DNA of 64,000 nucleotides from Chromohalobacter israelensis (GTDB lineage: Bacteria; Pseudomonadota; Gammaproteobacteria; Pseudomonadales; Halomonadaceae), in the NCBI GenBank assembly GCA_000761475.1, contig JQNW01000001.1, forward strand, positions 186,001 through 250,000. The letters run 5' to 3'. Each line of letters begins with the position of its first letter. The stretch's first letter is position 1. This document shows positions 37,007 through 48,608 of the stretch, piece after piece. Under the pieces are notes generated by a model. The model had not been told where the DNA came from. It did no database searches and saw nothing but the letters and a program-made list of their open reading frames with translations. The position numbers and the translations under genes were made by a program.

Positions 37007-37875
37007 TGACCCTTTTCGTCAATCATCTCACCCACATCGATGCGTCGCTGTGGTCGCCCGAACACGGGCTGACGGGCGTCAGCTGGCATGTCGATGCCGA
37101 GCTCGACGGCGAGCTCGGCCCCGATGGCATGCTGTTCGACTTCGGCGAGGTCAAGCCCTGGATCAAGTCACGCCTCGATGCGGGGCTCGACCACACCCTG
37201 CTGGTACCCACCGAGGCAGCGGGCATCCAGGTCGTCGACTGCGCCGAAGGCCTGTGCCTGCGCACGCAGTTCCCCTACCGCATGGAAGTCCGTGGCCCCC
37301 GGCAGAGCTTCACCCTGCTCCCCTGGCCAGAGATCACCGCCGATCGTCTGGCCATCCATCTGTCGAGCGAGCTGAGCCGTCGGCCACCGGCCAAGGTCGA
37401 CACGATCCGCCTGCGTCTTCGCGACGAAGAGATCGAGACTGCCGCCTATACCTACAGCCATGGTCTCAAGCATCACACGGGCAACTGTCAGCGCATCGCC
37501 CACGGCCATCGTTCGCGCTTGCATATCTGGCGCGACGGACGGCGCGATGCCGCTCTCGAAGCGCAATGGGCGCAGGCACTCGATGCCAGTTACCTGATCC
37601 ACGACGAGGACCTCGACACGCCGTTCGACGAGCAGCCCCTGGACGAGCTGAGCGTTGCCTACCAGGCCGCTCAGGGACGCTTCTCTCTCAAACTCCCGCG
37701 GCAACGTTGTCATCTGCTGTCGACGCCGACCACCATCGAGCACATCGCCGCCTGGCTGGCCGACACCATCGCCCGCGATACCGGCAGCCGCATCCGCGTC
37801 CAGGCCTTCGAAGGCATCGACAAGGGGGCCATGGCGGATGCCATGCCACCAGCGACCACGCACGACGACGCATGA
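37006..37875 (+). CDS. Double-length QueD-like 6-pyruvoyl-tetrahydropterin synthase family protein
   Basis: 289 residues, about twice QueD. Two QueD-like halves can be traced. The first (about 1-145) has GMLFDFGEVK (41-50) and GLDHTLLV (60-67), but its zinc-histidine segment is replaced by LTGVSWHVDAEL. The second (about 146-289) has SHGLKHHTGNCQRIAHGH (151-168: zinc His and the catalytic Cys161) and TPTTIEHIAAWL...FEGIDKGA, but lacks the GMxxDF and LDH segments. The halves thus carry complementary motifs. Operon position behind queE suggests it is the 6-carboxytetrahydropterin synthase of the pathway. Direct activity is inferred, not shown. Confidence 0.8.
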   Translation: MTLFVNHLTHIDASLWSPEHGLTGVSWHVDAELDGELGPDGMLFDFGEVKPWIKSRLDAGLDHTLLVPTEAAGIQVVDCAEGLCLRTQFPYRMEVRGPRQSFTLLPWPEITADRLAIHLSSELSRRPPAKVDTIRLRLRDEEIETAAYTYSHGLKHHTGNCQRIAHGHRSRLHIWRDGRRDAALEAQWAQALDASYLIHDEDLDTPFDEQPLDELSVAYQAAQGRFSLKLPRQRCHLLSTPTTIEHIAAWLADTIARDTGSRIRVQAFEGIDKGAMADAMPPATTHDDA

Positions 37876-37889
37876 CGAAGGAGGCTCGC

Positions 37890-38141
37890 ATGTCCTGCCG
37901 CGCCGGCTGTGGCGCTTGCTGCATCGCCCCCAGCATCAGCTCTCCCATTCCCGGCATGCCGGATGGCAAGCCGGCGGGAGTGCGCTGCATCCAACTCGAT
38001 GACGATAACCTCTGCCGCTTGTTCGGCGACCCGCGGCGTCCCGCCGTGTGCCACGCCTTCGAATATGACCGGGCGGTTTGTGGCGACGCCCGGGAACAAG
38101 CGCTGGTGATCCTCCAGGAGCTGGAGCACCAGACCGGCTGA
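37890..38141 (+). CDS. Small cysteine-cluster (YkgJ-type) protein
   Basis: 83 residues from ATG 37890, which has GAAGGAGG about 5 bases upstream. An earlier ATG at 37872 overlaps the preceding stop. Begins MSCRAGCGACCIAP and has a later GVRCIQLDDDNLCRLFG and PAVCHAFE. The spaced cysteines define the YkgJ/UPF0153 family of putative zinc- or iron-chelating proteins. Function unknown; probably the last gene of the queuosine operon by proximity. Confidence 0.82.
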   Translation: MSCRAGCGACCIAPSISSPIPGMPDGKPAGVRCIQLDDDNLCRLFGDPRRPAVCHAFEYDRAVCGDAREQALVILQELEHQTG

Positions 38142-38207
38142 CCGCTTCCCGGCGTGTCCAGGGCTGATCTCCCGCGGCATCGTGACGGCCACGACAACAT
38201 AAAAAAA

Positions 38208-38230
38208 GCGCGGCTCCATGAGCCGCGCTT
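38208..38230. terminator. Bidirectional terminator
   Basis: 10-bp stem AGCGCGGCTC / GAGCCGCGCT with a 3-base loop between convergent genes. The minus side (ppiD) ends in seven T; the plus side has TTCATTT. Confidence 0.85.
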
Positions 38231-38256
38231 TCATTTGCCGCCTTGCAGGCGAGCGT

Positions 38257-40065
38257 CTAGTCCCGTTCGATCTCGGCGTCTTCGCGCAGTGACTCGGTCA
38301 GCCCTTGAATCGCCGCCTGTGCACGCAGGCGTTCCGCCATTCGCGCGCTGTTGCCAGCTTCTTCGGCATCCCCATCGCGTACCTGCGTCAGCTCGATGAT
38401 CGCGACGCCGGCGTCGGTCATCGCGTGTCCGTAGGTCTGGCCATCGTTGGGATGCGGCAAGCGGAAGGCCTGACGCAACACGGGCTCGGGCGCCGCGTCT
38501 CCCCGGCGGGTTGCATCGTCGACCTGCTGCCAGTCGAGGGACACCGCATCGCCGTTGCGGAGTGATGCGACGAGACGTTCGGCACGCGCTTCGAGGGCCT
38601 CGCGCGTCTTGACCTCGCGCGTCGCTTCACGCACACGCTCGCTCACTTCATCCAGCGACAAGGTCGTGGCCTCACGATGGTCGACAACGCGCAATACGGC
38701 GCGGCGCTGGTCGTCGAGCTCGATCACATCGCTGTTATAGCCATTCTCGAGCACGTCCTCGCTGAATGCCGCATCCATCATGCCCGGCTCAGCCAGCACC
38801 CCCTCGGCACTGTCGGCGGATACCCAGTCGCTGGTCTGCACATCGAGCCCCAGCTCATCGGCGACGCTTTGCAGATCGTCCGCGGCGTAGCTGCGATCCT
38901 CGAGTTGCTGGGCGCGCTCATTGAAGGCGTCGCGGGAGTTGTCGAGACGAACCTGCTCGGCGAGCTCGTCGCGCTGCTCGTCGAAGCTCGGCATGTCGAT
39001 ATCGGTGACCTTGATCAGATGCAGGCCATCGCCACTATCGACCACAGAGGAGACCTGGCCCTCCTCCAGCGAGAACGCCGCATCATCGAAGGCGTCGCCG
39101 AAAAAGCCGCGGTTGATCACGCCCAGGTTGCCGCCCTTATTCGCCGTGGTCGCGTCATCCGAATACTCGGCTGCCACATCGGCGAAATCGGCACCGTCGG
39201 CGAGCTGGCCTTGCGCTTCTTCGATGCGTGCCATGGCCTCGTCCCGCGAACGTTCATCGCCGTAATCGACCATGACATGCGCCACTTCGCGCGGCGCGTC
39301 CTCGCGCTCGGCAGCGTAGGCATCCCGCAGTTGCTGCTCATCGACGTCGACGTCCTGAGCCACGTCCTCCTGATTCAGTACGACATACGCCACCTTGACC
39401 TGTTCGGGACGCTGGTACTGATCCTGGTGCGCCTCGTAATACGCCTGCATGTCGCTCTCGGTGACCTCGACCGGTGCTTCGAGATCGTCGGCCGTCAGCG
39501 ACGCATAGCGGAAGTCACGCGTCTGATTCTGCAGGGCTTGCAGACGCTCGGCTTCTCCCGGCAGCACGAACGTGGAAAGTGCCACCCCTTGCTGCAGCTG
39601 CTGACGCTTCATGTCACGACGCAACTCGCGACGAAACGACAAGGGGGTGTACCCCGCGCTGGCAAGACGATTGGAGAAGAGCTCCTGGGAGAAATTGCCC
39701 TCGGAGTCCTGGAATTCGGGGCGACTGACGATGAGCTGGTCGATCTGCGCATCGGAGAGGTGCATGCCCCCCTCCTCGGCATATTGATCCAGCAACTCCG
39801 TGGTGATCATCTGGTCGATCACCTGCGCGCGGAGTTCGCGCTCCTGCTCAGGGGGCACTTGGCCGGAACGAATGCCACGTTGCACCTGCAACTCGACCGC
39901 CTGGCGCTTGATCGGCTCGCCGTTGACGGTCGCGACATCGTCGCTGCCTGAGGTGAAGATCCCGACGAGGGACTCGGCCCCGAAGAGCGCGAACGTCACG
40001 ATGATCGCACCCACGATCATTTTGGCGACCCACCCCTGAGAGCCTTCTCGAATTCGTTGCAGCAT
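38257..40065 (-). CDS. ppiD: Periplasmic folding factor PpiD (SurA_N/parvulin family)
   Basis: 602 residues. The N-terminus MLQRIREGSQGWVAKMIVGAIIVTFALFG is a short cytoplasmic segment and one inner-membrane anchor, as in PpiD. A SurA_N-like chaperone domain follows, then a parvulin-like domain around residues 255-360 (FADVAAEYSDDATTANKGG, GLHLIKVTDI), and a second helical part. PpiD assists proteins leaving the Sec translocon. It lies after hupB, the same lon-hupB-ppiD order as in Escherichia. Confidence 0.94.
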   Translation of the reverse strand: MLQRIREGSQGWVAKMIVGAIIVTFALFGAESLVGIFTSGSDDVATVNGEPIKRQAVELQVQRGIRSGQVPPEQERELRAQVIDQMITTELLDQYAEEGGMHLSDAQIDQLIVSRPEFQDSEGNFSQELFSNRLASAGYTPLSFRRELRRDMKRQQLQQGVALSTFVLPGEAERLQALQNQTRDFRYASLTADDLEAPVEVTESDMQAYYEAHQDQYQRPEQVKVAYVVLNQEDVAQDVDVDEQQLRDAYAAEREDAPREVAHVMVDYGDERSRDEAMARIEEAQGQLADGADFADVAAEYSDDATTANKGGNLGVINRGFFGDAFDDAAFSLEEGQVSSVVDSGDGLHLIKVTDIDMPSFDEQRDELAEQVRLDNSRDAFNERAQQLEDRSYAADDLQSVADELGLDVQTSDWVSADSAEGVLAEPGMMDAAFSEDVLENGYNSDVIELDDQRRAVLRVVDHREATTLSLDEVSERVREATREVKTREALEARAERLVASLRNGDAVSLDWQQVDDATRRGDAAPEPVLRQAFRLPHPNDGQTYGHAMTDAGVAIIELTQVRDGDAEEAGNSARMAERLRAQAAIQGLTESLREDAEIERD

Positions 40066-40177
40066 GCTTGCCTCGACGTGATGGAGATTCTTGAAACCAG
40101 AGCGGATTATACCGGCATCGAGTGTGTCCCGGTCAAAACGGGCTCACATCTCGTGCACCTGCCCCCGACACGAAAAA

Positions 40178-40201
40178 GGCGCATCGCTCACGCGATGCGC
40201 C
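40178..40201 (-). terminator. Terminator of hupB
   Basis: Perfect 10-bp stem GGCGCATCGC / GCGATGCGCC, 4-base loop, followed on the minus strand by five T. Confidence 0.85.
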
Positions 40202-40300
40202 TCCTTGGGTGGACCGAACCGACACGACATATCACTTCAGACACGGCTTACGTCATGCGTCACGCTCATGGCGATCGCCCCGGCCCCACTCGAACCGGTC

Positions 40301-40573
40301 TTAGTTGACCGAATCCTTGAGCGCCTTGCCGGCCTTGAACGTCGGCACCTTGGCGGCGCTGATTTCGATCGTCTGCCCGGTCTGCGGGTTGCGGCCAGTG
40401 CGCGCGGCACGCTCTTTGACAGAAAATGTGCCGAAGCCGACCAGCGCGACGGAGTCGCCCTTCTTCAGACTATCGGTGACGGTATCGACCATGGCGTCGA
40501 GCGCACGGCCTGCAGCCGCCTTGGGAATGTCGGCAGATGCAGCAATGGCTTCGATCAGCTCGGACTTGTTCAC
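40301..40573 (-). CDS. hupB: Nucleoid protein HU, beta-like
   Basis: 90 residues, the exact HU length. [11 protein letters not shown] at the start and the DNA-binding arm segment [16 protein letters not shown] are conserved. HU bends and packages DNA. The gene sits between lon and ppiD with its own strong sigma-70 promoter and terminator, so it is mostly transcribed alone. Confidence 0.97.
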   Translation of the reverse strand: MNKSELIEAIAASADIPKAAAGRALDAMVDTVTDSLKKGDSVALVGFGTFSVKERAARTGRNPQTGQTIEISAAKVPTFKAGKALKDSVN

Positions 40574-40656
40574 ACTTCACCCCTTGACTGTTTCGGTAAT
40601 GACTGGAAATCGGCGCGAAACTTCCACTGCCTGAAGCGTCACAACAAAGGCTGGAA

Positions 40657-40686
40657 TTTATAGCAATGCCACGAAACTCTTGTCAA
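40657..40686 (-). promoter_or_regulatory. Sigma-70 promoter of hupB
   Basis: Minus strand TTGACA-N18-TATAAA, about 85 bases upstream of the hupB start. Confidence 0.8.
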
Positions 40687-40749
40687 GAAAGCTTCGCGCC
40701 GAGCCGCGCCATGCGCGGATTCAAACCGCGTCATGGCCGCTAAATTCTG

Positions 40750-43158
<2,409 letters not shown>

Positions 43159-43216
43159 CGCAGACGTTCCTCAACAAAATCGGTGGATGGGCCGCGAGAC
43201 GGCACTAATGCCTGGG

Positions 43217-43245
43217 AAATGGGGGCGCATCCCATGCGATGCAAC
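43217..43245 (-). promoter_or_regulatory. Sigma-32-like promoter of lon
   Basis: Minus strand GTTGCAT-N14-CCCCATTT, close to the heat-shock consensus and to the Escherichia lon promoter form (GTTGAAT...CCCCATAT). About 60 bases upstream of the start codon. Confidence 0.6.
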
Positions 43246-43293
43246 CGTGCAGCCCGTCGGTTTCATGGCGCGGCGGTAGGTTCAATACGAAAA

Positions 43294-43311
43294 GGGGGCC
43301 CTCAGGCCCCC
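43294..43311 (-). terminator. Terminator of clpX
   Basis: GGGGGCC / GGCCCCC stem with a 4-base loop, followed by TTTT on the minus strand, 20 bases after the clpX stop. Confidence 0.75.
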
Positions 43312-43330
43312 AGGATGGCTCGACCGGGCA

Positions 43331-44611
43331 TCAACCGTCCTTGCCGGCCACCTTGCTTTCTTCCTGCTGGGAGTAGATCAGAAGCGGCTCGCTGTCGCCG
43401 GTAATGACCGAGGCATCGATCACCACCTTGGTGACGTCCTCCAGCGAAGGCACCTCGTACATGGTATCGAGCAGCACGGACTCCAGAATCGAGCGCAGCC
43501 CGCGCGCACCGGTATTGCGTGCCATGGCCTTGTGCGCCACGGCGCGCAGGGCATCCTCGCGGAACTCCAGCTCGACGCCTTCCATCGCGAACAGATGGAC
43601 GTACTGCTTGATCAACGAGTTCTTGGGCTCGGTGAGAATCTGGATCAAGGCTTCTTCGCTGAGCTCGGTCAGCGTGGCAATGACCGGGACACGCCCCACG
43701 AACTCGGGAATCAAGCCGAACTTGACCAGATCCTCGGGCTCGACGCCAGCGAGGATATCCCCCATCGCCTTCTCGGAGTCCTTGCTCTTCACCTCGGCAT
43801 TGAAGCCGATGCCACCCTTCTCGACACGATCGCGGATCACCTTCTCCAGACCGGCGAACGCGCCCCCCACGATGAACAGCATGTTGCTGGTATCGACCTG
43901 CAGGAATTCCTGCTGGGGATGCTTGCGGCCGCCCTGGGGCGGTATCGAGGCCGTGGTGCCCTCGATCAGCTTGAGCAGGGCCTGCTGCACGCCTTCGCCG
44001 GATACGTCACGAGTGATCGAAGGATTGTCGGACTTGCGCGAAATCTTGTCGATCTCATCGATATAGACGATGCCGCGCTGCGCCTTGTCGACATCGTAAT
44101 CGCATTTCTGCAACAGCTTCTGGATGATGTTCTCGACATCCTCGCCCACGTAGCCGGCTTCGGTCAGGGTCGTCGCATCGGCGATCGTGAACGGCACATT
44201 GAGCAGCCGGGCCATGGTCTCGGCCAGCAATGTCTTGCCGCTGCCGGTCGGACCGATCAGCAGGATGTTCGACTTGCCCAGCTCGACGTCTTCCGACTTC
44301 ACGTCGGCACGAAGACGCTTGTAGTGATTGTAGACCGCCACGGACAACACGCGCTTGGCGCGATCCTGACCGATCACGTAGTCGTCCAGCGTATTGCGGA
44401 TCTCGCGCGGTGCCGGCAGGCGTTCTTCATCGCCCTCAGCATCGGCTTCCAGCACTTCTTCGCGAATGATGTCGTTGCATAGATCGACACATTCGTCGCA
44501 GATGTAGACGGAAGGACCCGCGATCAGCTTGCGCACTTCGTTCTGATTCTTGCCGCAGAACGAGCAGTACAGCAACTTGCCGCTCTCGTCTTTGCCTTTG
44601 CCGTCAGCCAT
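43331..44611 (-). CDS. clpX: ClpXP protease ATPase subunit ClpX
   Basis: 426 residues. The N-terminal C4 zinc finger ([12 protein letters not shown]...[11 protein letters not shown]) selects substrates and adaptors. The AAA+ domain has Walker [13 protein letters not shown] and Walker [11 protein letters not shown]; the ClpP-docking region IPEFVGR is present. ClpX unfolds tagged proteins and feeds them to ClpP, encoded just upstream. Full length. Confidence 0.97.
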   Translation of the reverse strand: MADGKGKDESGKLLYCSFCGKNQNEVRKLIAGPSVYICDECVDLCNDIIREEVLEADAEGDEERLPAPREIRNTLDDYVIGQDRAKRVLSVAVYNHYKRLRADVKSEDVELGKSNILLIGPTGSGKTLLAETMARLLNVPFTIADATTLTEAGYVGEDVENIIQKLLQKCDYDVDKAQRGIVYIDEIDKISRKSDNPSITRDVSGEGVQQALLKLIEGTTASIPPQGGRKHPQQEFLQVDTSNMLFIVGGAFAGLEKVIRDRVEKGGIGFNAEVKSKDSEKAMGDILAGVEPEDLVKFGLIPEFVGRVPVIATLTELSEEALIQILTEPKNSLIKQYVHLFAMEGVELEFREDALRAVAHKAMARNTGARGLRSILESVLLDTMYEVPSLEDVTKVVIDASVITGDSEPLLIYSQQEESKVAGKDG

Positions 44612-44700
44612 TCGCGTACCTCGTCATAGCGGCATCCCTGACGGGCTGCCGGTAATAAATGCATGTCTCGCTATGAGTCATCAAGTGTCATCAGACGCTA

Positions 44701-45321
44701 TCAGGATACGGGGCGCTTATCCAGCATGGCATCGATGAGGCCGTACTCCACCGCCTGCGTGCCATTCATGAAATTGTCGCGATCCGTGTCCCGAGCCACC
44801 GTTTCCGCATCCTGACCGGTGTGCTTGGCGAGGATCTCGTTGAGCTGCTGACGGATGTTGAGAATCTCTTTGGTATGGATCTCGATATCCGCGGCCTGGC
44901 CCTGGTAACCGCCCAGCGGCTGATGGATCATCATCCGCGAGTGTGGCAGGCAGTAACGCTTGCCTGCGGCACCACCGGCAAGCAGCAATGCCCCCATGCT
45001 GGCGGCCTGTCCGACACATACGGTCGACACGTCCGGCTTGATGAACTGCATGGTGTCGTAGATGGACATCCCCGCCGTCACCGAACCTCCCGGTGAATTG
45101 ATGTACAGGTGGATGTCCTTGTCCGGGTTCTCGGATTCGAGAAACAGCATCTGCGCCACCACCAGATTGGCCATGTAGTCTTCCACCGGGCCAATCAGAA
45201 AGATGACACGCTCTTTCAGCAGGCGGGAATAAATATCATAGGCCCGCTCACCACGCGCATTCTGCTCCACCACCATGGGGACTAGACCGCCGGCGTTGCT
45301 GATATCGAACTCATTGCCCAT
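44701..45321 (-). CDS. clpP: ClpP protease subunit
   Basis: 206 residues. The catalytic triad is seen as Ser108 in [10 protein letters not shown], His in [12 protein letters not shown] and Asp in RDTDRDNFM. The short N-terminal extension before VPMVVEQ probably includes a propeptide. It lies between tig and clpX, the classical order. Confidence 0.97.
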   Translation of the reverse strand: MGNEFDISNAGGLVPMVVEQNARGERAYDIYSRLLKERVIFLIGPVEDYMANLVVAQMLFLESENPDKDIHLYINSPGGSVTAGMSIYDTMQFIKPDVSTVCVGQAASMGALLLAGGAAGKRYCLPHSRMMIHQPLGGYQGQAADIEIHTKEILNIRQQLNEILAKHTGQDAETVARDTDRDNFMNGTQAVEYGLIDAMLDKRPVS

Positions 45322-45366
45322 TGCGTGGCTTCCTTAATCCGATGACTGATTGCTTCAGTGACTAGA

Positions 45367-45386
45367 GACCCGGCCGTAGCCGGGTC
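45367..45386 (-). terminator. Hairpin between tig and clpP
   Basis: 8-bp stem GACCCGGC / GCCGGGTC with a 4-base loop and no T-run, about 30 bases past the tig stop. It may attenuate rather than end transcription into clpPX. Confidence 0.5.
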
Positions 45387-45417
45387 CAGGCACTTGCGAC
45401 GGCATGCGCGAAGGGGT

Positions 45418-46764
45418 TCAGGCGCTGGTCTCTTCCTGCGCCTCTTCTTCCGCACCTTCCTGCTGCTGTGCCGCCTGCAGGGCTTGCTCGTAGGACATCT
45501 CGACATCCTTAACCTGAGCCTGCTCCAGCAGCTTGTCAACTGCCTTGTCTTCAAGAACCGAGGACTTGATCTGGTTCTTCATTTCGTCGTTCTTGAGGTA
45601 ATACTCGATCACTTGTTCGGGCTGCTGGTACTGCTGCGCCAGCTCCTCGACACGCGCCTTGATCTCGTCGTCGCTTGCGTCGAGTTCATTGACCTTGACG
45701 ACCTCGGCCAGCAACAGCCCGACCTGCACGCGCTTCTTCGCCTGATCGGCGAACAGTTCGTCCGGCAGCTGGGAGACGTCGAAGTCCTCGCCGAGGCCGA
45801 ACTGCTGCGCGGCCTGGCGCTTGAGTCCCTGGGTCTCCTGCTGGATCAGCGACTGCGGGACCGGAATGTCGTTGGCCTGCTGCAATGCTTCCAGGGCCTG
45901 CTGCTTGACGCGATTGGTCACGGCCTGGGAAAGCTCGTGCTCCATGTTCTTCTGCACGTCGGCGCGGAACGCGGCAACTCCACCTTCTTCGACACCGAAA
46001 CGCTTGATGAATTCATCATCGACTTCCGGCAGCTGCTTGCCGGCGACCTTGTGCACCTTCACCTTGAAGGTGGCTTCCTGGCCCGCCAGATGCGCCGCCT
46101 GGTAGTCCTCGGGGAACGTCACCTTGATCTCGAGCTCGTCGCCGGCCTTGGCACCCACCAGCTGCTCTTCGAAACCGGGAATGAAGCTGTTGGAGCCCAG
46201 CTCGAGCTCGTGACCTTCGGCGGCACCGCCTTCGAAGGGTTCGTCGCCCAGGTAACCTTCAAAGTCGATGGTCACCTGGTCGCCATTGGCCGCCGCACGA
46301 TCGACCGCTTCCCATTCGGCATGCTGGGTGCGCAGCGTTTCGATCATCTGATCGACGTCGGCCTCGGTCACCTCTGCCTGGGGACGCTCGATCTCGGTGT
46401 TTTCGATCGAGTTGAGCTCGAATTCGGGGTAGACCTCGAGCGTCGCGACGAACTCCAGGTCCTTGCCGTCTTCATCGACGGTCGGCTCGACCTGCGGCGA
46501 TCCCGCCGGGTTGAGGCTCTCCTGGGTAATCGCCTGCACATAGTGCTGGCGCATCATTTCGCCCACCACCTCGTTGCGGACTTCTCGGCCGAAACGCTGG
46601 CGAACGACCGTCAGCGGAATCTTGCCACGCCGAAAGCCGTTCAGCCGCACGTTCTTGGCGGTTTCCTGCAGACGGGTAGCCACGGCTTGATCGACCTCGG
46701 CAGCCGGCACTTGGACGGTGACGCGACGTTCGATCTGGGAAGTCGACTCAACGGAAACTTGCAT
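45418..46764 (-). CDS. tig: Trigger factor, ribosome-bound chaperone
   Basis: 448 residues: an N-terminal ribosome-binding domain with the signature FRRGKIPL, a central FKBP-type prolyl isomerase domain (about 150-245), and a helical C-terminal chaperone domain ending in a very acidic Glu/Gln-rich tail. It folds nascent chains at the ribosome exit. It is the first gene of tig-clpP-clpX, with two overlapping promoter signals upstream. Confidence 0.96.
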   Translation of the reverse strand: MQVSVESTSQIERRVTVQVPAAEVDQAVATRLQETAKNVRLNGFRRGKIPLTVVRQRFGREVRNEVVGEMMRQHYVQAITQESLNPAGSPQVEPTVDEDGKDLEFVATLEVYPEFELNSIENTEIERPQAEVTEADVDQMIETLRTQHAEWEAVDRAAANGDQVTIDFEGYLGDEPFEGGAAEGHELELGSNSFIPGFEEQLVGAKAGDELEIKVTFPEDYQAAHLAGQEATFKVKVHKVAGKQLPEVDDEFIKRFGVEEGGVAAFRADVQKNMEHELSQAVTNRVKQQALEALQQANDIPVPQSLIQQETQGLKRQAAQQFGLGEDFDVSQLPDELFADQAKKRVQVGLLLAEVVKVNELDASDDEIKARVEELAQQYQQPEQVIEYYLKNDEMKNQIKSSVLEDKAVDKLLEQAQVKDVEMSYEQALQAAQQQEGAEEEAQEETSA

Positions 46765-46815
46765 GAATGATCCTCTACCGACAGGGGGCGTTCTGAAAAT
46801 ACGTATAAGACGAGG

Positions 46816-46844
46816 ATTCTATGAATCCCCATTCGCGCTGGCAA
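46816..46844 (-). promoter_or_regulatory. Sigma-70 promoter of tig
   Basis: Minus strand TTGCCA-N17-TAGAAT, exact spacing, about 50 bases before the start codon. Confidence 0.7.
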
Positions 46845-46857
46845 GCGCATTGCGTGG

Positions 46858-46887
46858 TTTATGGGGCTACAAGGCCCATCTTACAAG
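46858..46887 (-). promoter_or_regulatory. Sigma-32-like promoter upstream of tig
   Basis: Minus strand CTTGTAA-N14-CCCCATAAA, a strong match to the heat-shock consensus CTTGAAA-N12-16-CCCCATNTA, just upstream of the sigma-70 site. Confidence 0.6.
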
Positions 46888-47041
46888 GGAAACGGGATGA
46901 AAAAAGCACGTCAAACGTCGCAATGGCGATATCGACGAGCAGCTCTTGGCCACACGGATGCAACGCACGCGTATCGACCGTGATCGACAGCAACGAGACG
47001 AAGGAGAAACGAATGAAGCACGAAAGGAAGGTTGTCATCGC

Positions 47042-47117
47042 TGGGGTGGATGATGGGGATCGAACCCACGACCACCGGAGCCACAATCCGGGGCTCTACC
47101 ACTGAGCTACATCCACC
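47042..47117 (-). tRNA. tRNA-His (GTG), copy 1
   Basis: Cloverleaf with acceptor GTGGATG/CATCCAC, the extra G at position -1 paired to C73, anticodon GTG in loop ATTGTGG, and encoded CCA. The tRNA body appears identical to copy 2. Confidence 0.95.
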
Positions 47118-47146
47118 ACGACGATAGACTGCGTGACATTCGAGCT

Positions 47147-47222
47147 TGGGGTGGATGATGGGGATCGAACCCACGACCACCGGAGCCACAATCCGGGGCT
47201 CTACCACTGAGCTACATCCACC
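47147..47222 (-). tRNA. tRNA-His (GTG), copy 2
   Basis: Same sequence as copy 1, 30 bases apart, with G-1, anticodon GTG and CCA. A recent tandem duplication kept identical. Confidence 0.95.
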
Positions 47223-47271
47223 ATGACTCGACACGCAACGGGCAATGCCCTTCATCGACAAGCACGCGACA

Positions 47272-47348
47272 TGGCGCGCCCAGCAGGACTCGAACCTGCA
47301 ACCTACGGCTTAGAAGGCCGTTGCTCTATCCGGTTGAGCTATGAGCGC
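47272..47348 (-). tRNA. tRNA-Arg (TCT)
   Basis: Acceptor GCGCTCA pairs with TGGGCGC (one G-T pair), anticodon loop CTTCTAA gives TCT, CCA encoded. Confidence 0.94.
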
Positions 47349-47407
47349 CTTGATGTCACGCCGGCACAGGCTCAACCGAGAACCGATCCTCTAAAGGATC
47401 CGGATGC

Positions 47408-47484
47408 TGGTCGGGGTAGAGGGATTTGAACCCCCGACATCCTGCTCCCAAAGCAGGCGCGCTACCAGACTGCGCTATACCCCG
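47408..47484 (-). tRNA. tRNA-Pro (TGG)
   Basis: Acceptor CGGGGTA/TACCCCG, anticodon loop TTTGGGA gives TGG, CCA encoded. First gene of the four-tRNA cluster. Confidence 0.94.
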
Positions 47485-47536
47485 TCGCCCCGAGACCGTT
47501 TGGGCAAGGCCAATCGAGCCCGTCGATGCGCAGCGT

Positions 47537-47564
47537 ATTGTACGCATCTTCCTTGCCAGGTCAA
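47537..47564 (-). promoter_or_regulatory. Promoter of the tRNA operon
   Basis: Minus strand TTGACC-N16-TACAAT followed by a GC-rich discriminator, about 50 bases upstream of tRNA-Pro. It likely drives all four tRNAs under stringent-type control. Confidence 0.8.
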
Positions 47565-47691
47565 GCCCTTACGCCTCCCTCTTCGCCAGGGGCGCGGCAA
47601 GGATACATTGACTGCGCCTCCCAGCGTGCGAAAATTGCGCCTCTTTTAACGCCGCCCGACACCGGGCCTAGCAAGCCAAAGGAACGAGTCG

Positions 47692-48555
47692 ATGACCGCT
47701 CAGTTGATCGACGGCAAGGCGATTGCCGCTAATGTCCGCGAACAGGTATCTCGCCAGGTCCAGGCACGCCGCCAGGAAGGCAAGCGCGCACCGGGGCTCG
47801 CGGTCGTCCTCGTCGGTGAAGACCCCGCCTCCGAGGTGTACGTTCGCAACAAGCATCGCGCCTGCGACAAGGCCGGGGTGCACTCGGTGCAGCACAAGCT
47901 GCCGGCCGACACCACGCAGGCCGACCTCGAGGCGTTGATCGACTCGCTGAATGCCGACCGCAGCATCGACGGCATTCTGGTCCAGTTGCCACTGCCCGAC
48001 CATCTCGACGCCCGCCCGATTCTCGAGCGGATTCGCCCCGACAAAGACGTCGATGGCTTCCACCCTTACAACCTCGGCCGACTCGCTCAGCGACTGCCGG
48101 TCCTGCGCCCCTGCACCCCCAAGGGCATCATGACGCTATTGCAGGAAAGCGGCATTCATGCGCGCGGCCTGGACGCGGTCATCGTGGGCGCCTCCAATAT
48201 CGTCGGCCGCCCCATGGCCCTGGAGCTGATGCTGGCCGGCAGCACGACCACGGTCTGCCACCGTTTCACCCGTGACCTCGAATCGCACGTTCGGCGCGCC
48301 GATCTTCTCGTCGTCGCCGTCGGGCGGCCGGGACTGGTCAAGGGCGAATGGGTCAAGGAAGGCGCCGTGGTCATCGATGTGGGGATCAACCGTCAGGACG
48401 ACGGCAAGCTCGCCGGTGACGTGGAGTTCGCCCCCGCCGCGGCGCGCGCCAGCTACATCACGCCCGTGCCGGGGGGCGTGGGGCCCATGACGGTGGCTTC
48501 CCTGCTGGAAAACACGCTGTTCGCCGCCGAACTGCACGACGGCATGCACGCCTAG
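47692..48555 (+). CDS. folD: Bifunctional methylenetetrahydrofolate dehydrogenase/cyclohydrolase FolD
   Basis: 287 residues. FolD interconverts 5,10-methylene- and 10-formyl-tetrahydrofolate. Conserved segments: [22 protein letters not shown], the [10 protein letters not shown] motif, PCTPKGIM, and [13 protein letters not shown] for NADP binding, with [11 protein letters not shown] near the C-terminus. Full length. It starts a plus-strand run with luxS and mtnN, all in one-carbon and methyl-cycle metabolism. Confidence 0.97.
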   Translation: MTAQLIDGKAIAANVREQVSRQVQARRQEGKRAPGLAVVLVGEDPASEVYVRNKHRACDKAGVHSVQHKLPADTTQADLEALIDSLNADRSIDGILVQLPLPDHLDARPILERIRPDKDVDGFHPYNLGRLAQRLPVLRPCTPKGIMTLLQESGIHARGLDAVIVGASNIVGRPMALELMLAGSTTTVCHRFTRDLESHVRRADLLVVAVGRPGLVKGEWVKEGAVVIDVGINRQDDGKLAGDVEFAPAAARASYITPVPGGVGPMTVASLLENTLFAAELHDGMHA

Positions 48556-48608
48556 CGCACAGGCGTTACAATGAACGGCTACATCCAGTTCGAGAAAGGA
48601 GTGGAGAG

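Noticed and set aside
47042-47484. tRNA cluster as an integration (att) site
   Set aside because: No integrase gene, no duplicated tRNA 3' end apart from the whole second tRNA-His, and no foreign genes next to it.
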